A DNA stretch of 64,000 nt, taken from NCBI GenBank assembly GCA_029582265.1, contig CM055823.1:186001-250000 (forward strand), given 5' to 3'. The notes below the pieces were generated by a model that did no database searches, was not told where the DNA came from, and saw only the letters and a list, made by a program, of their open reading frames with translations. Of this stretch, positions 22,001 through 35,120 are shown one piece after another. The DNA is from Zoroaster sp. YZ-2022 (lineage: Eukaryota > Echinodermata > Asteroidea > Forcipulatida > Zoroasteridae). Each line of letters begins with the position of its first letter. The stretch's first letter is position 1. The translations under genes and the position numbers were made by a program.

Positions 22001-24683
22001 TATTTTGTGTGTAAACATTTTGAAGGTTCATTTAGGCCTCTGTTTTACGAAGATAATGAGGGGTTCATGGACTTAAAACTGGGTTCCGTCTTTGTTTTTC
22101 TTGCTTCCGGGGTTTTTAATAACATTATGGTGATAGCATTTAAAACTAGCCCCCCCCTTTTGATCCTGGGCGTTTCCGCACCTTTAAATATCCGGAATCG
22201 GGTTTGGGAAGCAATTTGGCCCCTTCACCCCATTTCCCACCCCTTTTTTTCCCAAAAAAAAATAACGCATTTTTTTTTTCGGGGGCATAATTCCTTCAAG
22301 AAATTCTCTCCATTAAATAACTTACAAAATAAAGTGCCTAAATTTTTTTTTTTATATAAAAGAAACCCTAATGTTTCCACCTGCCACTTTCAGCTCCTCC
22401 CCTTTTAAAAAATTTCATTTAAATCATAATAAAATCATTACGGGCCTTTAAACTTTGGAGTCATACTAGTAATCATGTTCGCCATTTTTAGTTAATCCCT
22501 GAATACAAAACTTTTGTTTGAGTGGACGCTCATTCAGAAACCAACTATTTTTCCCTCCTTTAAAAGAAATAAAATATTGATCCTTTTCTTTATTCCTTTC
22601 TTGGAACTATCGGAAAATTTGGGTGCAGAAACCCAAAGCCATAGTGTGGCTGGAATTAATCTTTTTTCAGTAATTTGTCAGTTATCTTTGAAAAAGGAAA
22701 TCCCATGATATGTAAAGGGAACGTGCTCATGTGAACCCTCATTCTTTCCCTCCCTTCCGGCTCAACTCGTCCCCACCCGGCCCAGCACTGGTCATACTTC
22801 AAAGGATTGCTAATTTACACCATCCGTTCTGTACATGCATGTCAGGTACAGCAATGGGTGCTAGGTTGGACGGGGGGTTGGGGTTGTCACCCCTTGGACT
22901 GTTTGTTTCCCCATGGAATCATGGGGGAAAGTTTTCTTCCTCCAGGGTTTAATCCCCAAATGACAACATAATTATAAACTGGACTTTTCCCTTTGGCCCC
23001 AAAAAAATGTAGTGAAAATACCGGTTTATCTGAAAGATCATTTTTTCCTGTAGCAGAAAAATCTAATATCAGGACGTGTGACATTAATGGGGCTCTTTTC
23101 CTAAAAAAAGGGAGCTTAAGAAAACACATAACCTATGTGGAAAAAGTTGCATCGATTCTTTTTGTTTGTTAAAAAAAAATTTAAAATAAAATTTTAGAAA
23201 AAAGGGAAAATTTTTCATCACTTTTGTTTTTTTTTAAAATTATTCCCCTGTTTTTTATTTAGTTTTTTTAAATATATTTTTTGGGAAACGGGAAATTTTA
23301 AAATTAAAACGTTAAAAAACCCCCAAATTTGTTCCTTCATTTGAAACTTCCTCCGAAATTTGAAAAGAATAAAAACCCAAAAAATCATCCCAAAACAAAA
23401 AACCCTCATCATTAACGGCAAAAAGTGTTTCCCTTTTTTTTTTGGTTTGAACCCTTTTTAAGTTGTATATATTTTTTCTCCCCACAGAAAAATACAACTT
23501 TTTACTATTTCGTTCTTCCTGCTGGTAAAACCTTATCCTTTCCTTAGCCAGAAAGGGAAACTTTCAAGTGCTAATTGTCTTACAACGGGGTCTACAATTT
23601 TCCATCCGTACCACTCATACATTTCATGATATCCTATTGGTTTTCAGTGTACCGTTGGACAATTTTTTATCGCCTAAATTCCATTCCCTTCCAAGGGCTA
23701 TAAAACTGTGCAAATTTACATTTTTTTATAAAGCCTCGATAATGAGAAAAATGTTTGAGCATTTAAAACAAGAACGGACATTTTGTTATCATTTGGTGAA
23801 ATTATCTGAAATAAATTGATTAAATTTGTCCAATAAAAATTCAACCCCCGGGATATTCACCAAAATTAAACCCCACCCTGGTGGGGGTTATAAGTTAAAA
23901 AAAAAAATTTTATTCAAACGGGACAGACCTGTCAAAAATTCTGTCAATTTTCTGCGATTTTTTTTCATTTTATTTCCTTAATACCGCAATATCCCAGTTT
24001 ACCACAATTTTAAAAGGGTTGGGAATTTCCCCAAATATTTTTTTTTTATATTATTTTTTCCCTTATTGGGCCTTGTCTGTCTTTTTTAAATAACCAAACT
24101 TTTCTGCCCTTTTAATTTCAAGGTCACGGTTTAAATTTTTTTTTTTTTTTGAAAATCATGAACAGTTTTGGGAAATTTTCGGAAAAATTTAAAAAAAAAT
24201 TTTTGTCTCACTCTCTACCTCTCTTACAATTTTTCTTTTTCCCTTTTTGGAATTGCCCAAATCAAAAAATGGCCGTACCCGGGGTGGCAGCTACAGCTGC
24301 TACGATTGTTGCTGGGGTGGCCAGGACGTCTGCTTCACGCCTGATGACGCCGATCAGCCTCCCCAGCTTTTTGGACATGGCCAATTTGCTCTTTTGCCCA
24401 ATCACTCTCAAAGGCCATTGGGCCCGTGAAAAGATTTTCCAATTTGGGCCCTTCCCCCTCTTCTTCAAGCCAGTCTTGGATCCTGTCTTGGATTTACTCC
24501 CTAAGTCTGTAATAAAAAGATCTTTAAAAATTACTCCCCAAACAAAATCAACCTCTAAATACTGAATAACGGGGATGGTTCAACATTTTTTTTTGACAGT
24601 ACATATTATATTATTTTTTTTTGTCCATGATAAATTTTACATCTATTGAAATTGTTTGTGGTCCCTCTTTGAAAATTTAAAAG
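22001..24683. other. Homopolymer-rich AT sequence, no confident gene
   Basis: Dense runs of A, T, C and G, with abrupt switches between runs, give the look of a poor consensus. A short, more balanced stretch at 24270-24500 is open on both strands (plus-strand MAVPGVAATAATIVAGVART), but I do not recognise it. Confidence 0.5.
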
Positions 24684-24747
24684 TTCCTCGGTTGTCTAGT
24701 ATGTTAAGACATCTGCTTGGGGGGTCGGGGGGAATCCCAATTAGAAA
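24684..24747 (+). pseudogene. tRNA-like relic (tRNA pseudogene or tRNA-derived SINE head)
   Basis: TTCCTCGGTTGTCTAGT resembles a tRNA acceptor stem and D-arm start, followed by TTAAGACATCTGC as in the A-box/D-arm region. About 25 bases on, GGGAATCCCAATTAGAAA resembles a T-arm and 3' acceptor stem. The anticodon arm is replaced by a G-rich run, so no anticodon can be read. Asp/Glu-type tRNAs are the nearest by eye. Confidence 0.3.
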
Positions 24748-25830
24748 CCGGGGGTTTTTGCAGGTCTCAAAACAGTGAGGTGGGGTAAAAAAAAAAATAT
24801 TCATTATCCAATAAATTTTATTCCATCCTCTGGTGTGAAACATCAAACGATCCCTGGTCAAATGGCAATTAAAGTAAAAGTACTTTAAATCTTTCCTTTT
24901 AATAAAAATTTGTTTCACAACCCCTTGTTTTAGTGTTAATGCACATTCAGTAAATTCAACCCTCTAACAAATCAAGGGTGGGATCCCTCCTTAGCATAAT
25001 GTATGTTAAAAACATAGTAGGCCCAAACATTGGTTTAAAATTTTTTCTCCATCCGGTTGATGATATTCCCATAAATTAAAATATTGCTCCCCTTAGGCAT
25101 ACTTTTCCTAAACAATTTTAAAATTTTTAAATGGGTCCTAAATTTTTAAAGGGGATTGAGCATGGTTTTTGGATGAGTACACTCAAAAAAATTATTTTTA
25201 AAAAAACAAATCATAAAACCAACCTTGAAAATTTCTTTCAAAGAGATATTGGCATTAACAGTCATTTTTTTTTGTCATGCTTTGAATATGACAACTTTAA
25301 AAGGGAAATTTTTCTCAGAAAAAAAGGAAACACAAAATTTATACCATAAGCATTTTTTTAAAAAATTAAAAAAACTTTTTACATTTTGTATTTTAGTAAA
25401 ATATTTCGCAGTGTTTTTTTTTTAAAGTTTTAAGCCCCCAATTCTCCCCCCCATCCCCCCAAACTTTGGGAGTTTTTTAAACCACCGATAAAACAGCAAT
25501 GCAGGGTGTGGGAAGGTCATATTCATCCTTGTCACCTTTCCTGAATTTTGATTAAGTTAATAGAAAATAAATTCCCTTAGAAAACTTGTTGACGGCATGA
25601 ACAATAAAATAAGATCACAATGTTCGTGAAAAAGATTAGATGTAAATCTTTGTCTTACTTTTTTTGTATCTAGTAAAATCGTGGTTAAAAAATTTTTCCA
25701 TTTTCACAACCTCTTTCAGTAAATCATACAATTTCACTAAATTTTTATTTTGTAACCCGACAAATTGAAAGTTTACAATTATAATCATTTTAAGTAATCA
25801 GGGAAAACACTAAATTTTGTTTTCCTTTTG
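24748..25830. other. AT-rich sequence, no gene seen
   Basis: Low-complexity AT sequence with many homopolymers on both strands; no domain or repeat family recognised. Confidence 0.5.
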
Positions 25831-28055
25831 AAATGTGGTGCGTCTTTTCACGGTACGGAGTTACGTCCATGGACTTTACAGTGTATGTGGGCCTATTGTT
25901 ACGCTGTAATGGTTATGCCCAGTCGCCGCCGTACGTGTACTCGGCTCCGTTAAACGTTAGTGTCACTGTCAGTGTCACTGTCACAAGTGTCAGTAAACTC
26001 ATTCTGTCTCTGATTTTTATAATACATACCTTTCGGGTTCAGATGGGGTTCAGATGTCGGGTTCGGTTTCGTTGGGGGCGACCGGGGAGGTTTTTTTGAA
26101 TGTCACTCATTTGTCAGATTTTTTCATTTTTCAACTTTTCCCCCGCCCCCCGGTTTCGATCGGAATCGTCCGCTATGTTGCTGGCGGGGTATCTGTGCAA
26201 CCCTGCCGCCCCGCGTGTTATTATGGAAAATTGGCATATGGGGTCGAATCCTAACATTTATCCCCGTCTCAATGGAAAAATTTTCCCACCCCGTCAAGTA
26301 AAACAAAAAAAACCCCGAATAAATAATAAACCAGGGTCAAATTTAAACAAATGCTCACACAAATTTTAAATTTCCATCTATTTATATATTTGGGAAAAGT
26401 GTAAAGGGTAATTTAAAATGAATTGTTTATAATTATTGTTTTTAAAAAGTGTAAATACAATTTTTTTTGGAACAGATCCGTTTCTTCAAAAACAATCTGC
26501 TCCTCGTTAAAACGGTATAACCAAAAAAAATTGTTTCCTTTGTTTATAAATACTGTGTTTTTTTTTCCCCAAAAAAAAAAATTGCTTTAAAAAAGTTTTT
26601 TAAAAAATTACTCACGTTTTAAAATGGTCTTTTTGGAAAAATTTTCAAAAGAAAAAAAATTACTGGTTAAAAAACGGACGTGGAACTTTCCCGTGAAATA
26701 CGGACCCCGTGCAACCCCGTACTTCATTTTTTACGGACCAGTTCCGAAAAAATTTTCCCCCGAAAAAAACGGATTTTTCTTACAGTGTGGGTCTGTCTTT
26801 TGTAGCGCCGGGTAGAGGTAACGCTTGATGTTTGATGTCTCTTCCTGTTTAAACCCGCCCGGAAACTCTTTCGGGTACTCGTCAAATTGTCTTTTTTTTT
26901 GATGTGTTTTTTTTCTACTCTGCCCCGGGTTGACTGGTTTTTCCCATCCCTCCATCAGGTCGTCTAATTGAAAAACGACGTCATATGTCTCCAAGAAAGG
27001 TGTACGCAGCTCGACGATGGTATGAAGTGTCCCATTTCGATCCCAGTTGGCCGGGTTTTCCTTCCTAAAAAACACCCGAGTCTCTAACCCGGGGGTTACT
27101 GGCATGCTAAGCTGAGTACTCGTGCCTCCCATCTTAACTTTTTTTCCTTGTTGGTCTCCGTTCTGTGAGCGCAAATAAAATCCCGGTCGGGGGCCCCTAC
27201 GGATAATACTTCATGTGGTCTTCTTTCCCCCCAAAAACGGACAGCTTTCAAAACGAGAGGTAAAGGTGCACCTCCACTGGACCCATGTTTTAAAGTTGAC
27301 GTCCCCGTTGGTTCGTGACGTTGCAGATAGACGACCGTTTGAACACAGTGCACACCCCAAATGCGTTTCGATCGTTTTTGCGGATGGGGATGAAAGAAAA
27401 TGTCTGCCGCAAAAATTAAAGGGACAACGTCTCATCATGTAGGGGACTGCGTCTGATCAGTTCACTTGAATCTTCTTGTCTTGGTTTGATCCTCTCTTAT
27501 CTTTCTCTTCGTCCTCCCCCTGCCCTCGTTGGATTGGCCCACATTCACGCGGAAGGTTCTTCTGAATAGGGTCTGGGTGACCCCCTCCACGCCTTTTTTC
27601 CAGGGGTTGACGATACATTTCTGCGAGTTGATGGTGGTTCTTTGGTGAAAATGGTTAAACCCCTCTCTTGAGACAACAAAAAAAGAGACTGTCTTAATTC
27701 TCCTTTTTTTCTGTTTGACTAGATTCCCCAGGCCCGGATTTTAGCGAGAAAGGGTGGTAATTCGTGGATGGGTGAACATGGGGAAAAAATGGGGGTTTTT
27801 TGGGCCCATCGTCAGTTGTTGTGGCTGCCCCTCCCTGTATCGGGGGACGATGGGAAACCCCCTTTGCAATACGTCCCCCTCTTTTACTCGTTCCACGCGA
27901 TCGGTCTGCTTAAACGTGGTCTCAGGGGGAAAATACTCTTCCGTTGTTTGACTGGGTTTAAAACCAAGCCCCCCGTCTCCGTGTCCAAACCGGTCAAAAT
28001 TTTTAAAATCTTCTCCAAACGGGTTTGCTTTTGCCATTTAAATTGTTAATTTCGA
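25831..28055. other. Higher-GC, coding-looking block of unknown identity
   Basis: Base composition rises sharply against both neighbours. Several moderately long open stretches occur on both strands: minus 26731-27174, plus 27215-27442, minus 27741-28037, plus 25833-26099. None shows a motif I can name. A broken gene or an inserted element with consensus errors would fit. Direction of coding is undecided. Confidence 0.35.
26731..27174 (-). CDS. Unrecognised open reading frame, 147 codons
   Basis: Longest uninterrupted, non-repetitive frame in the window. Composition is balanced and hydrophilic, with acidic and basic stretches (for example ETYDVVFQLDDLMEGWEKPV and a KKTHQKKRQF basic patch). 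No signal peptide, membrane segment or known catalytic motif is visible. The carboxy end runs into poorer sequence. Neighbouring open stretches at 27741-28037 on the same strand might belong to the same broken gene. It could equally be a chance frame opposite a plus-strand gene. Function unknown. Confidence 0.25.
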   Translation of the reverse strand: MRSQNGDQQGKKVKMGGTSTQLSMPVTPGLETRVFFRKENPANWDRNGTLHTIVELRTPFLETYDVVFQLDDLMEGWEKPVNPGQSRKKTHQKKRQFDEYPKEFPGGFKQEETSNIKRYLYPALQKTDPHCKKNPFFSGENFFGTGP

Positions 28056-29558
28056 AACATGTTTAAAAAAGTAAATTTTACCCTTTTTCCCGTAAAAGGA
28101 ATCAAGTTTAATATTTAAAAAAACTATCTGAACAACCCGGGGAAATTCACAATTTTTTCACCATTGTACAATCGTTAATTGTCAAAAATATTTACAAAAA
28201 TAAATTTCACTTCCTGTCAAACCCCAAATCAAAATTTAAAATTTTTAAAAAACTTCTCAACAACCACAAAGTTTTGAAATTTTGGCCCTTGTACAGATCG
28301 TTAATTTCAAAACATATTTACAAAAAAATAAAATTTGACCTTACTTCTTCCAAAACCGGAAATCAAGTTTAAAATTTTTAAAAACTATCTCAACAAACAA
28401 GGTTTCAATTTTTTCACCATTGTATAGATTGTTAATTGCAAAAATGTTGCACAAAGGGGGAATTTGTTCTTCTTTTCCCAAAACCGAATCAAAATTTAAT
28501 ATTTAAAAAAAATCTAAAACCACAAGGGGATTACATTTTGGCCCTTATGTTTTTTTATCAAACATGTTTACACAAAGATGACCCAATTTTACCTTTCTTC
28601 CCGTCCCAAACCCGGGAAATAAAATTTTATTTAAAAAAACTATTCAACAAACAACAGGTAAAATTTACATTTTGCGCCATTTTGGGAAATTTTGTCGAAA
28701 AATTTTAAAAAATGACCCCCCTTTTACCTTACTTCCTGTCCAAACCGGAGTCAAGGTTTAAATTTTAAAAAAAAACTTATCTCAACAACCCAGATGTAAT
28801 TTAAATTTTTTTCACCATTCTATAGATTAATTGTTTAAAAAAATTTACAAAATGACAATTGACCTTACTTCCTGTCCAAAAAGGGTAAGTTTAATATTTT
28901 AAAAAACATTCAACAACCACAAGGGGGAAAATTTACAATTTTGTACCATTTTACAGATCGTTAAATTTAAAAATTTTAAAATTAAAATTTTATTTTCAAA
29001 GGGTAAAAAAATTTAAAAACCGTTAAAACCCCAAAGGGAAAAAGCATTTTTCCCATTTTTTTTTGGGAAAAAATTTAAAAAGGTGTTATTCTTTCCCATA
29101 AAAGGGTTTAAAAATTAAAAAAAAATCTCAACAACCCAAGGGTAAATTGACATTTTTTGGCCTTTTAATTGTTTTAAAATTTTGGAAAATTTTTAAATTT
29201 TTTGTCCCCCCCAAAAAAATTTTTTTTAAAAAAAAATTTAAAACCCCTTTTTTAAAGGTTTAATTAAAAATTTTTGAAATTTTTTACTTCCTGTCAAACC
29301 AAGTCAAAATTTAATATTAAAAAACATATCTGAACAACCACAAAAGGGGAAATTACAATTTTTTGTTGTACGATCGTTAATTGTCAAAAATATTTACTAA
29401 AGTAAATTTCCCTTCCTGTCCAAAACCCGGGAAAACAAAAGTTTAATATTTAAAAATCCACTCAACAACCCAAAGTTTGACTTTTTCGCCATTGTATAGA
29501 TTTTTGTCAAAAAATTTAAATAAAGTTACCCCAATTTGATTCTTCCTCCCCAACACCT

Positions 29559-30345
29559 GTGTTTGTTCAAACAAACACAAAATCAAAAATTTTAAAATTT
29601 ACAAAATCTGTCCAACAACCACAAGGGTAAATTGTTTTTCCATTGTATAGATTGTTAATTAAAAATATTTAAAAAGGTGAAAATTTTTTTCTTTCCCGTC
29701 AAAACCGGGGTCAAAATTTTATTAAAAAAAAACATATCGAAAAAACCACAAAAAGGGGAAATTCACAATTTTTTACCATTGTACAGATCGTTAATTGTCA
29801 AAAATATTTATAAAAAATATTTTAAATTTTTACTTCCTGTCAAACCAGCAAAGTTTAATTTAAAAAAAACCTATCTCAACAACCACAAGGGGTAAATTTA
29901 AATTTTTGCCATTGTATGATCGTTAATTGTCAAAAATACTTTTAAAATTACCCCCTTTTACCTTTTCTTCCTCCCGAAAATCTGTGTTTGTTCAAAAAAA
30001 CACATGCTCTAATTTTTGGTGTTCGAGCACAGCGCCAAACCCAGTTTTTTTTTTTGTTCTTTCTTTTTTTTTTTTCTCCTTCTTCTTCTTCTTCTTCTTT
30101 TCGGATCGATTGTCTCAAAAAACACATACTTGCAAACTTCAAAGAACGAAACTTGGCCCTACTTGAACCCAAAAACTAGATGAAACATAATTTGTGACGT
30201 CAATTTGGGGCATCAGATATCAATTTCGATCAATCATTCTTTATTATTAAAACGTTTTGATTCGTTGCAAATTAAAAATCTACGGGTTTTTAACGCTAAA
30301 AAGGCGGCCCCTGTTGGTGAATTAAAACGGGTCTGGTCTTAATTT
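29559..30345 (+). mobile_element. Element junctions: two 3'-hairpins and a head module
   Basis: Perfect hairpin GTGTTTGTTCAAACAAACAC at 29559-29578 and an eroded one at about 29983-30003. Then a short GGTGTTCGAGCACAGCGCC segment, a CTT microsatellite (about 30070-30100) and a conserved head with GTGACGTCA (about 30194). Confidence 0.6.
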
Positions 30346-31059
30346 TATGCATGTAAAAAAATCTCAACAACCACAACGATAAATTGAATTTTTCCCCTTG
30401 TCGTTTTTGTCAAAAAAAATTTACAAAATAAATTTGACTTACTTCCCGTCCCAAACCAAAATGGTTTAATGTTTAAAAAAATCCCCTATCTCCACCCAAA
30501 AGGGTAAATTGACATTTTTTTTTCATTGACAGATTGGTGTCAATATTTACAAATGATCCCAATTTGCCACTTCCTGTCCCAAAAATGGAGTAAGTTTAAT
30601 ATTAAAAAAAATCATATCTCAACAACTACAAAGGTTTCACAATTTTGCCATTAAAATCGTTTAAATTTTCAAAAAAATTTACAAAAAGGTACAATTTGCC
30701 ACTTTGTCCCAAAACCGGAAATGTTTTAAAATTAAAAATCATATCCCCAACAACCCCAAAATAAATTGACTTTTTTTTACCTTGTATAGACTATTAATTG
30801 TGAAAAATATCTAAAAAAGGTAAATTTGACCTTACTTCCCTTTAAACCAAAACAAAATTTAATATTTTAAAATTCATATCCAACAACCACAGGGGTAAAT
30901 TCCAAAACTTTTCCCCTATTTTAAAATTGTTAATTTCAAAAAAATTTTTCAAAACATGACCAATTTTACCTTCTTACTGTCTAAACCGGTCAAAGTTTAA
31001 TATTAAAACAAATAATGATCAAAATTTTTTTAAAAAAAAATTTTGACGTCGTCATCCCT

Positions 31060-31260
31060 ACAAAACTCGACACCTATGTTTTTATTACAAAAACCCCTCT
31101 GGGTTTTTCTTTCCCCTTTTCCCCCCCTCGATTGTCTACAAAAAAACCTCTTGCAAACTTCACATGAACGAAACTTGGCATATTTAGCTTAAAAGTAGAT
31201 GAAACAAAATTTTGACTCATGATTGGTCATCAATATCGAATTACGATAAATCAAGTTTTA
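31060..31260 (+). mobile_element. Eroded head module in the array
   Basis: Remnant of the ACACCTATG...hairpin followed by the CGATTGTCTACAAAAAA head segment; the CRE-like site is damaged (TTTGACTCATGATT). Confidence 0.5.
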
Positions 31261-32088
31261 AAATTTTTAAAAAAACATATCTCAACAACAAAAAGGGGAA
31301 AAAAAATTTTTTGCCTTTTAAGAGTTAATTTCAAAAATTTTTCAAAAAAGACCCCATTTTGACCTTACTTCCTGTCCCAAAACCCGGGAAACAAATTTAA
31401 AATTTAAAAAATCTATCTCAACAACCACAAGAGGTAAATTGACATTTTTTGGGCCCTTTATGTGTTAATTTCGAAAATTTTACACAAAAAATAAATTTGC
31501 CTTCTTCCCCAAACCCGGGAAAAAAATTTAATATTTAAAAATCTATCTCAACAACCCAAAAAATAAATTGTTTTTTCCCATTTTAAATTTTTTTGAAAAA
31601 AATTTTACACAAAAGGGGACCCCCCTTTTACCTTCCCCCGTCCAAAAAAGTAAAGTTTAATATTTAAAAAAACTTTTCTCAACAACCGCAAGAGGTAAAT
31701 TGAAATTTTTTGCACCATTGTATAGATAGTTAATTGTCCAAAAATATTTACTAAAAGATGACCCCACTTGGGCCTTACTTCCTGTCCAAACCGGAAGTCA
31801 AAGTTTAATATTTAAAAAATCATATCTGAACAACCACAAGAGGTAAATTCACAATTTTTGCACCATTGTACAGATCGTTAATTGTCAAAAATATTTACTA
31901 AAAGATGACCCATTTGGCTTACTTCCTGTCCAAACCGGGAAATCAAAGTTTAATATTTAAAAAATCCTATCTCAACAGCCACAAGAGGTAAATTGAAATT
32001 TTTTGCGCCATTGTATAGATCGTTAATTGCCAAAAAATACTTAAATAAAGTTGACCCTAATTTGACCTTTACTTCCTCCGAACATCTA

Positions 32089-32480
32089 GTGTTTGTTCAA
32101 ACAAACACATAAGCTCTATTTTTTAGGTGTTCGAGCTTACAGCGAGCACCTATTGTTTTTGTTCGGTTTTTTCTTTTCTTTTTTTTCTCCTTCTTCTTCT
32201 TTTTCTTCTTCTTTTCCGGATCGATTGTCTACAAAAACACATACTCTGCAAACTTCATATGAACTTGAAACTTGGCACATACTTAGAACAAAACACGTAG
32301 ATGAAACATAATTTGTGACGTCATTATTAGGTCATCAGATATCGAATTTCGATCAATCATTCTTTATTAGTTAAAACGTTTTGATTACGTTGCAAATTAA
32401 AGATCTACCGCTTTTCACGCTAAAAAGTGCGGCCCCTGTTGGTAATGTAAAACAGCTCTGGTCGTGCTCATTATGTATGC
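32089..32480 (+). mobile_element. Tail-to-head junction of Helitron-like elements
   Basis: Hairpin GTGTTTGTTCAAACAAACAC (32089-32108), then ATAAGCTCTA, then a GTTCGAG/GAGCACCT palindromic start (32125-32151), a CTT-rich microsatellite (about 32190-32218) and the head with GTGACGTCATTATTAGGTCA. This is the clearest 3'-end to 5'-start junction in the array. Confidence 0.65.
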
Positions 32481-33274
32481 ATGTAAAAATCATATCTCAA
32501 CAACCACAACAGATAAAATTTACAGTTTTTTCACCATTGTACAGATTGTTAATTGTCAAAAATATTTACACAAAGGTGACCCAATTTGACCTTACTTCCT
32601 GTCCAAACCGGAAGTCAAGGTTTAATGTTTAAAAAATCTCCCACAACCACAAGAGGTAAATTGACATTTTTGTATCATTGTACAGATTGTTAATTGTCGA
32701 AAAATATTTACACAAAGGTGATCCAATTTGACCTTACTTCCTGTCCAAAACTGGGAAATCAAAGTTTAATATTTAAAAAATCATATCTCAACAACTACAA
32801 GAGGTAAATTCAATTTTTTTACCATTGCACAGATCGTTAATTGTCAAAAATATTTACAAAAGGTGACTAATTTGACTCTTCCTGTCCAAACCGGAAGTCA
32901 AAGTTTAAAATTAAAAATCATATCTCAACAACCACAAGAGGTAAATTGACATTTTGTACCATTGTATAGACTATTAATTGTCGAAAAATATCTACAAAAG
33001 GTGACCCATTTGACCTTACTTCTGTCCAAACCGGAAGTCAAAGTTTAATATTTTAAAAATTCATATCTCAACAACCACAAGGTAAATTCACAATCTTTCC
33101 ACTATTGTACAGATTGTTAATTGTCAAAATATTTACAAAACATGACCCAATTTGACCTTTACTTACTGTCTAAACCGGAAGTCAAAGTTTAATATTAAAA
33201 CAAATAATGATGCAAAGTTTCTTTTAAAACATTCTGACGTCGTCATCACTGCCCTGACAAAACTGAACACCTAT

Positions 33275-33475
33275 GTGTTTGTATTATCACAAACACTGCC
33301 GTCTAGTTTTTCTCCTCCTCCCCATCGATTGTCTACAAAAAACACATACTTGCAAACTTCACATGAACTTGAAACTTGGGATATACTTAGAACATAACAC
33401 GTAGATGAAACAAAATTTGTGACGTCATGATTAGGTCATCACATATCGAATTACGATAAATCAAAGTTTAATATT
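33275..33475 (+). mobile_element. 3'-hairpin plus CTAG and head module
   Basis: GTGTTTGT-ATTATC-ACAAACAC (33275-33296), CTAG at 33303-33306, then a head with GTGACGTCATGATTAGGTCA (about 33420). The 5' palindrome is missing here. Confidence 0.6.
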
Positions 33476-34349
33476 TAAAAAAATCATATCTCAACAACCA
33501 CAAGAGGTAAATTCACAATTTTTGTACCATTGTACAGACCGTTAATTGTCAAAAATATTTACAAAAGGTGACCTATTTGACCTTACTCCTGTCCAAACCG
33601 GAAGTCAAAGTTTAATATTTAAAAAATCCTATCTCAACAACCACAAGAGGTAAATTGACATTTTTGCGCCATTGTATAGATTGTTAATTATCGAAACATG
33701 TTTACAAAAGATGACACCACTTGACCTTACTTCCTGTCCAAACCGAAGTCAAAAGTTAATATTTAAAAATCCTATCTCAACAACCACAAGAGGTAAATTG
33801 ACATTTTTGCGCCATTGTATAGAATGTTAATTGTCGAAAATATTTACACAAGGTGACCCAATTTGACCTTACTTCCTGTCCAAACCGAAGTCAAAAATTT
33901 ATATTTACAAAATCCTATTCAACAACCCCAGAGTAAATTACATTTTTACCATTTATAGATTGTTAATTGTCCAAATATTTACACAAAGGTTACTAATTTG
34001 ACCTTACTTCCTGTCCAAACCGGAAGTCAAAGTTTAATATTAAAAATCATATCTCAACAACCACAAGAGGTAAATTGAATTTTGTACCATTGTATAGGGC
34101 TATTAATTGTCAAAATTCTACAAAGGTGACCCAATTTTACCTACTTCCTGTCCAAACCGGAAGTCAAAGTTTAATATTTTTAAAAATTTATATTCAACAA
34201 CCACAAGGGTAAATTCACAATCTTTCCACTATTGTTACAGATTGTTAATTGTCAAAATGTTTACAAAACATGACCAATTTTACCTTTACTTACTGTCAAA
34301 CGGAAGTCAAGTTTAATATTAAAACAAATAAATGCAAAGTTTTTTTAAA

Positions 34350-34600
34350 ACATTGATCGTCATACTGCTACAACAACTTCGAACACCTTGTTTATTCAAA
34401 AACTGCCGTCTAGTTTTCTACTTCTCCTTCTCCCATCGATTGTCTACAAAAACACATACCAAACTTCATGAACTTGAAACTTGGCATATCTTAGACTTAA
34501 ACGTAGATGAAACAAAATTTGTGACGTCATGATTGGTCATCCCGATATCAATTACGATAATCAAAGTTTAATATTTAAAAATCATATCTCAACAACAACA
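34350..34600 (+). mobile_element. Eroded hairpin and head module
   Basis: Decayed ACACCTTGTTTATTC hairpin remnant, TCTAG, then head with GTGACGTCATGATTGGTCAT. Directly followed by one monomer part and the first foldback insertion. Confidence 0.5.
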
Positions 34601-34608
34601 AGAAGTAA

Positions 34609-35120
34609 TAAAATAATTGGGGCACCCTGTGGGAAACTCAATTGGTAGTATGTTCAAAAGAACTGGGTACAAATTGACGTTTCGATCAGTATTCGAATCG
34701 TCCTCCGAAATGGGACCTGGAAAATGTGCTGCTAAGTAATTTCTGGAGGATCATCCCATGAATGGATGCTGGAGATTGGTTCGTTGGCGCCCCAGGCGGA
34801 AAACGTGAGACTATGAGACTAGGATCCTGGGGTTGGGGAAGGTGTGTCACTGAACTGAATCCCGTTGTAACAACCAGGGGGGGGAGGTTGACTTAGGATA
34901 TAAAGGGATCCCTCAGTCTGGGGGGGTTATGGACTTTGGGATGGATCTTTACGTATAAACAGCAGCATTTTCAGAGTCCGCATTTCTCCTGAGGACGATC
35001 AGACATACTGATCGAAACGTCGATTTGTTCTTCTCAGAACTAATTTCATCAATTGAGATTCCCGGTGTCACCCCATATCTTACTTATCATCCTCACATAC
35101 AAAGCTACAAGTTTACTAAC
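34609..35120. mobile_element. Foldback/TIR element copy 1 in the satellite
   Basis: About 510 bases with long inverted ends. The left side has GACGTTTCGATCAGTAT then ATCGTCCTC. The right side reads GAGGACGATCAGACATACTG then ATCGAAACGTCG, continuing through GGTGTCACC to CAAGTTTACTAAC. No coding capacity. Inserted within the AGGTAA|ATT part of a monomer. The GATCGAAACGTCG motif is also common near Penelope-like retroelement ends, an alternative assignment. Confidence 0.65.

Noticed and set aside
24149..24565. 138-codon plus-strand frame
   Set aside because: Half is homopolymer-derived, and the balanced part is open on both strands with no recognised motif; left as unassigned.
29927..30179. Frames with Phe/Glu runs near 30 kb
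   Set aside because: Translations of the CTT microsatellite and head module.
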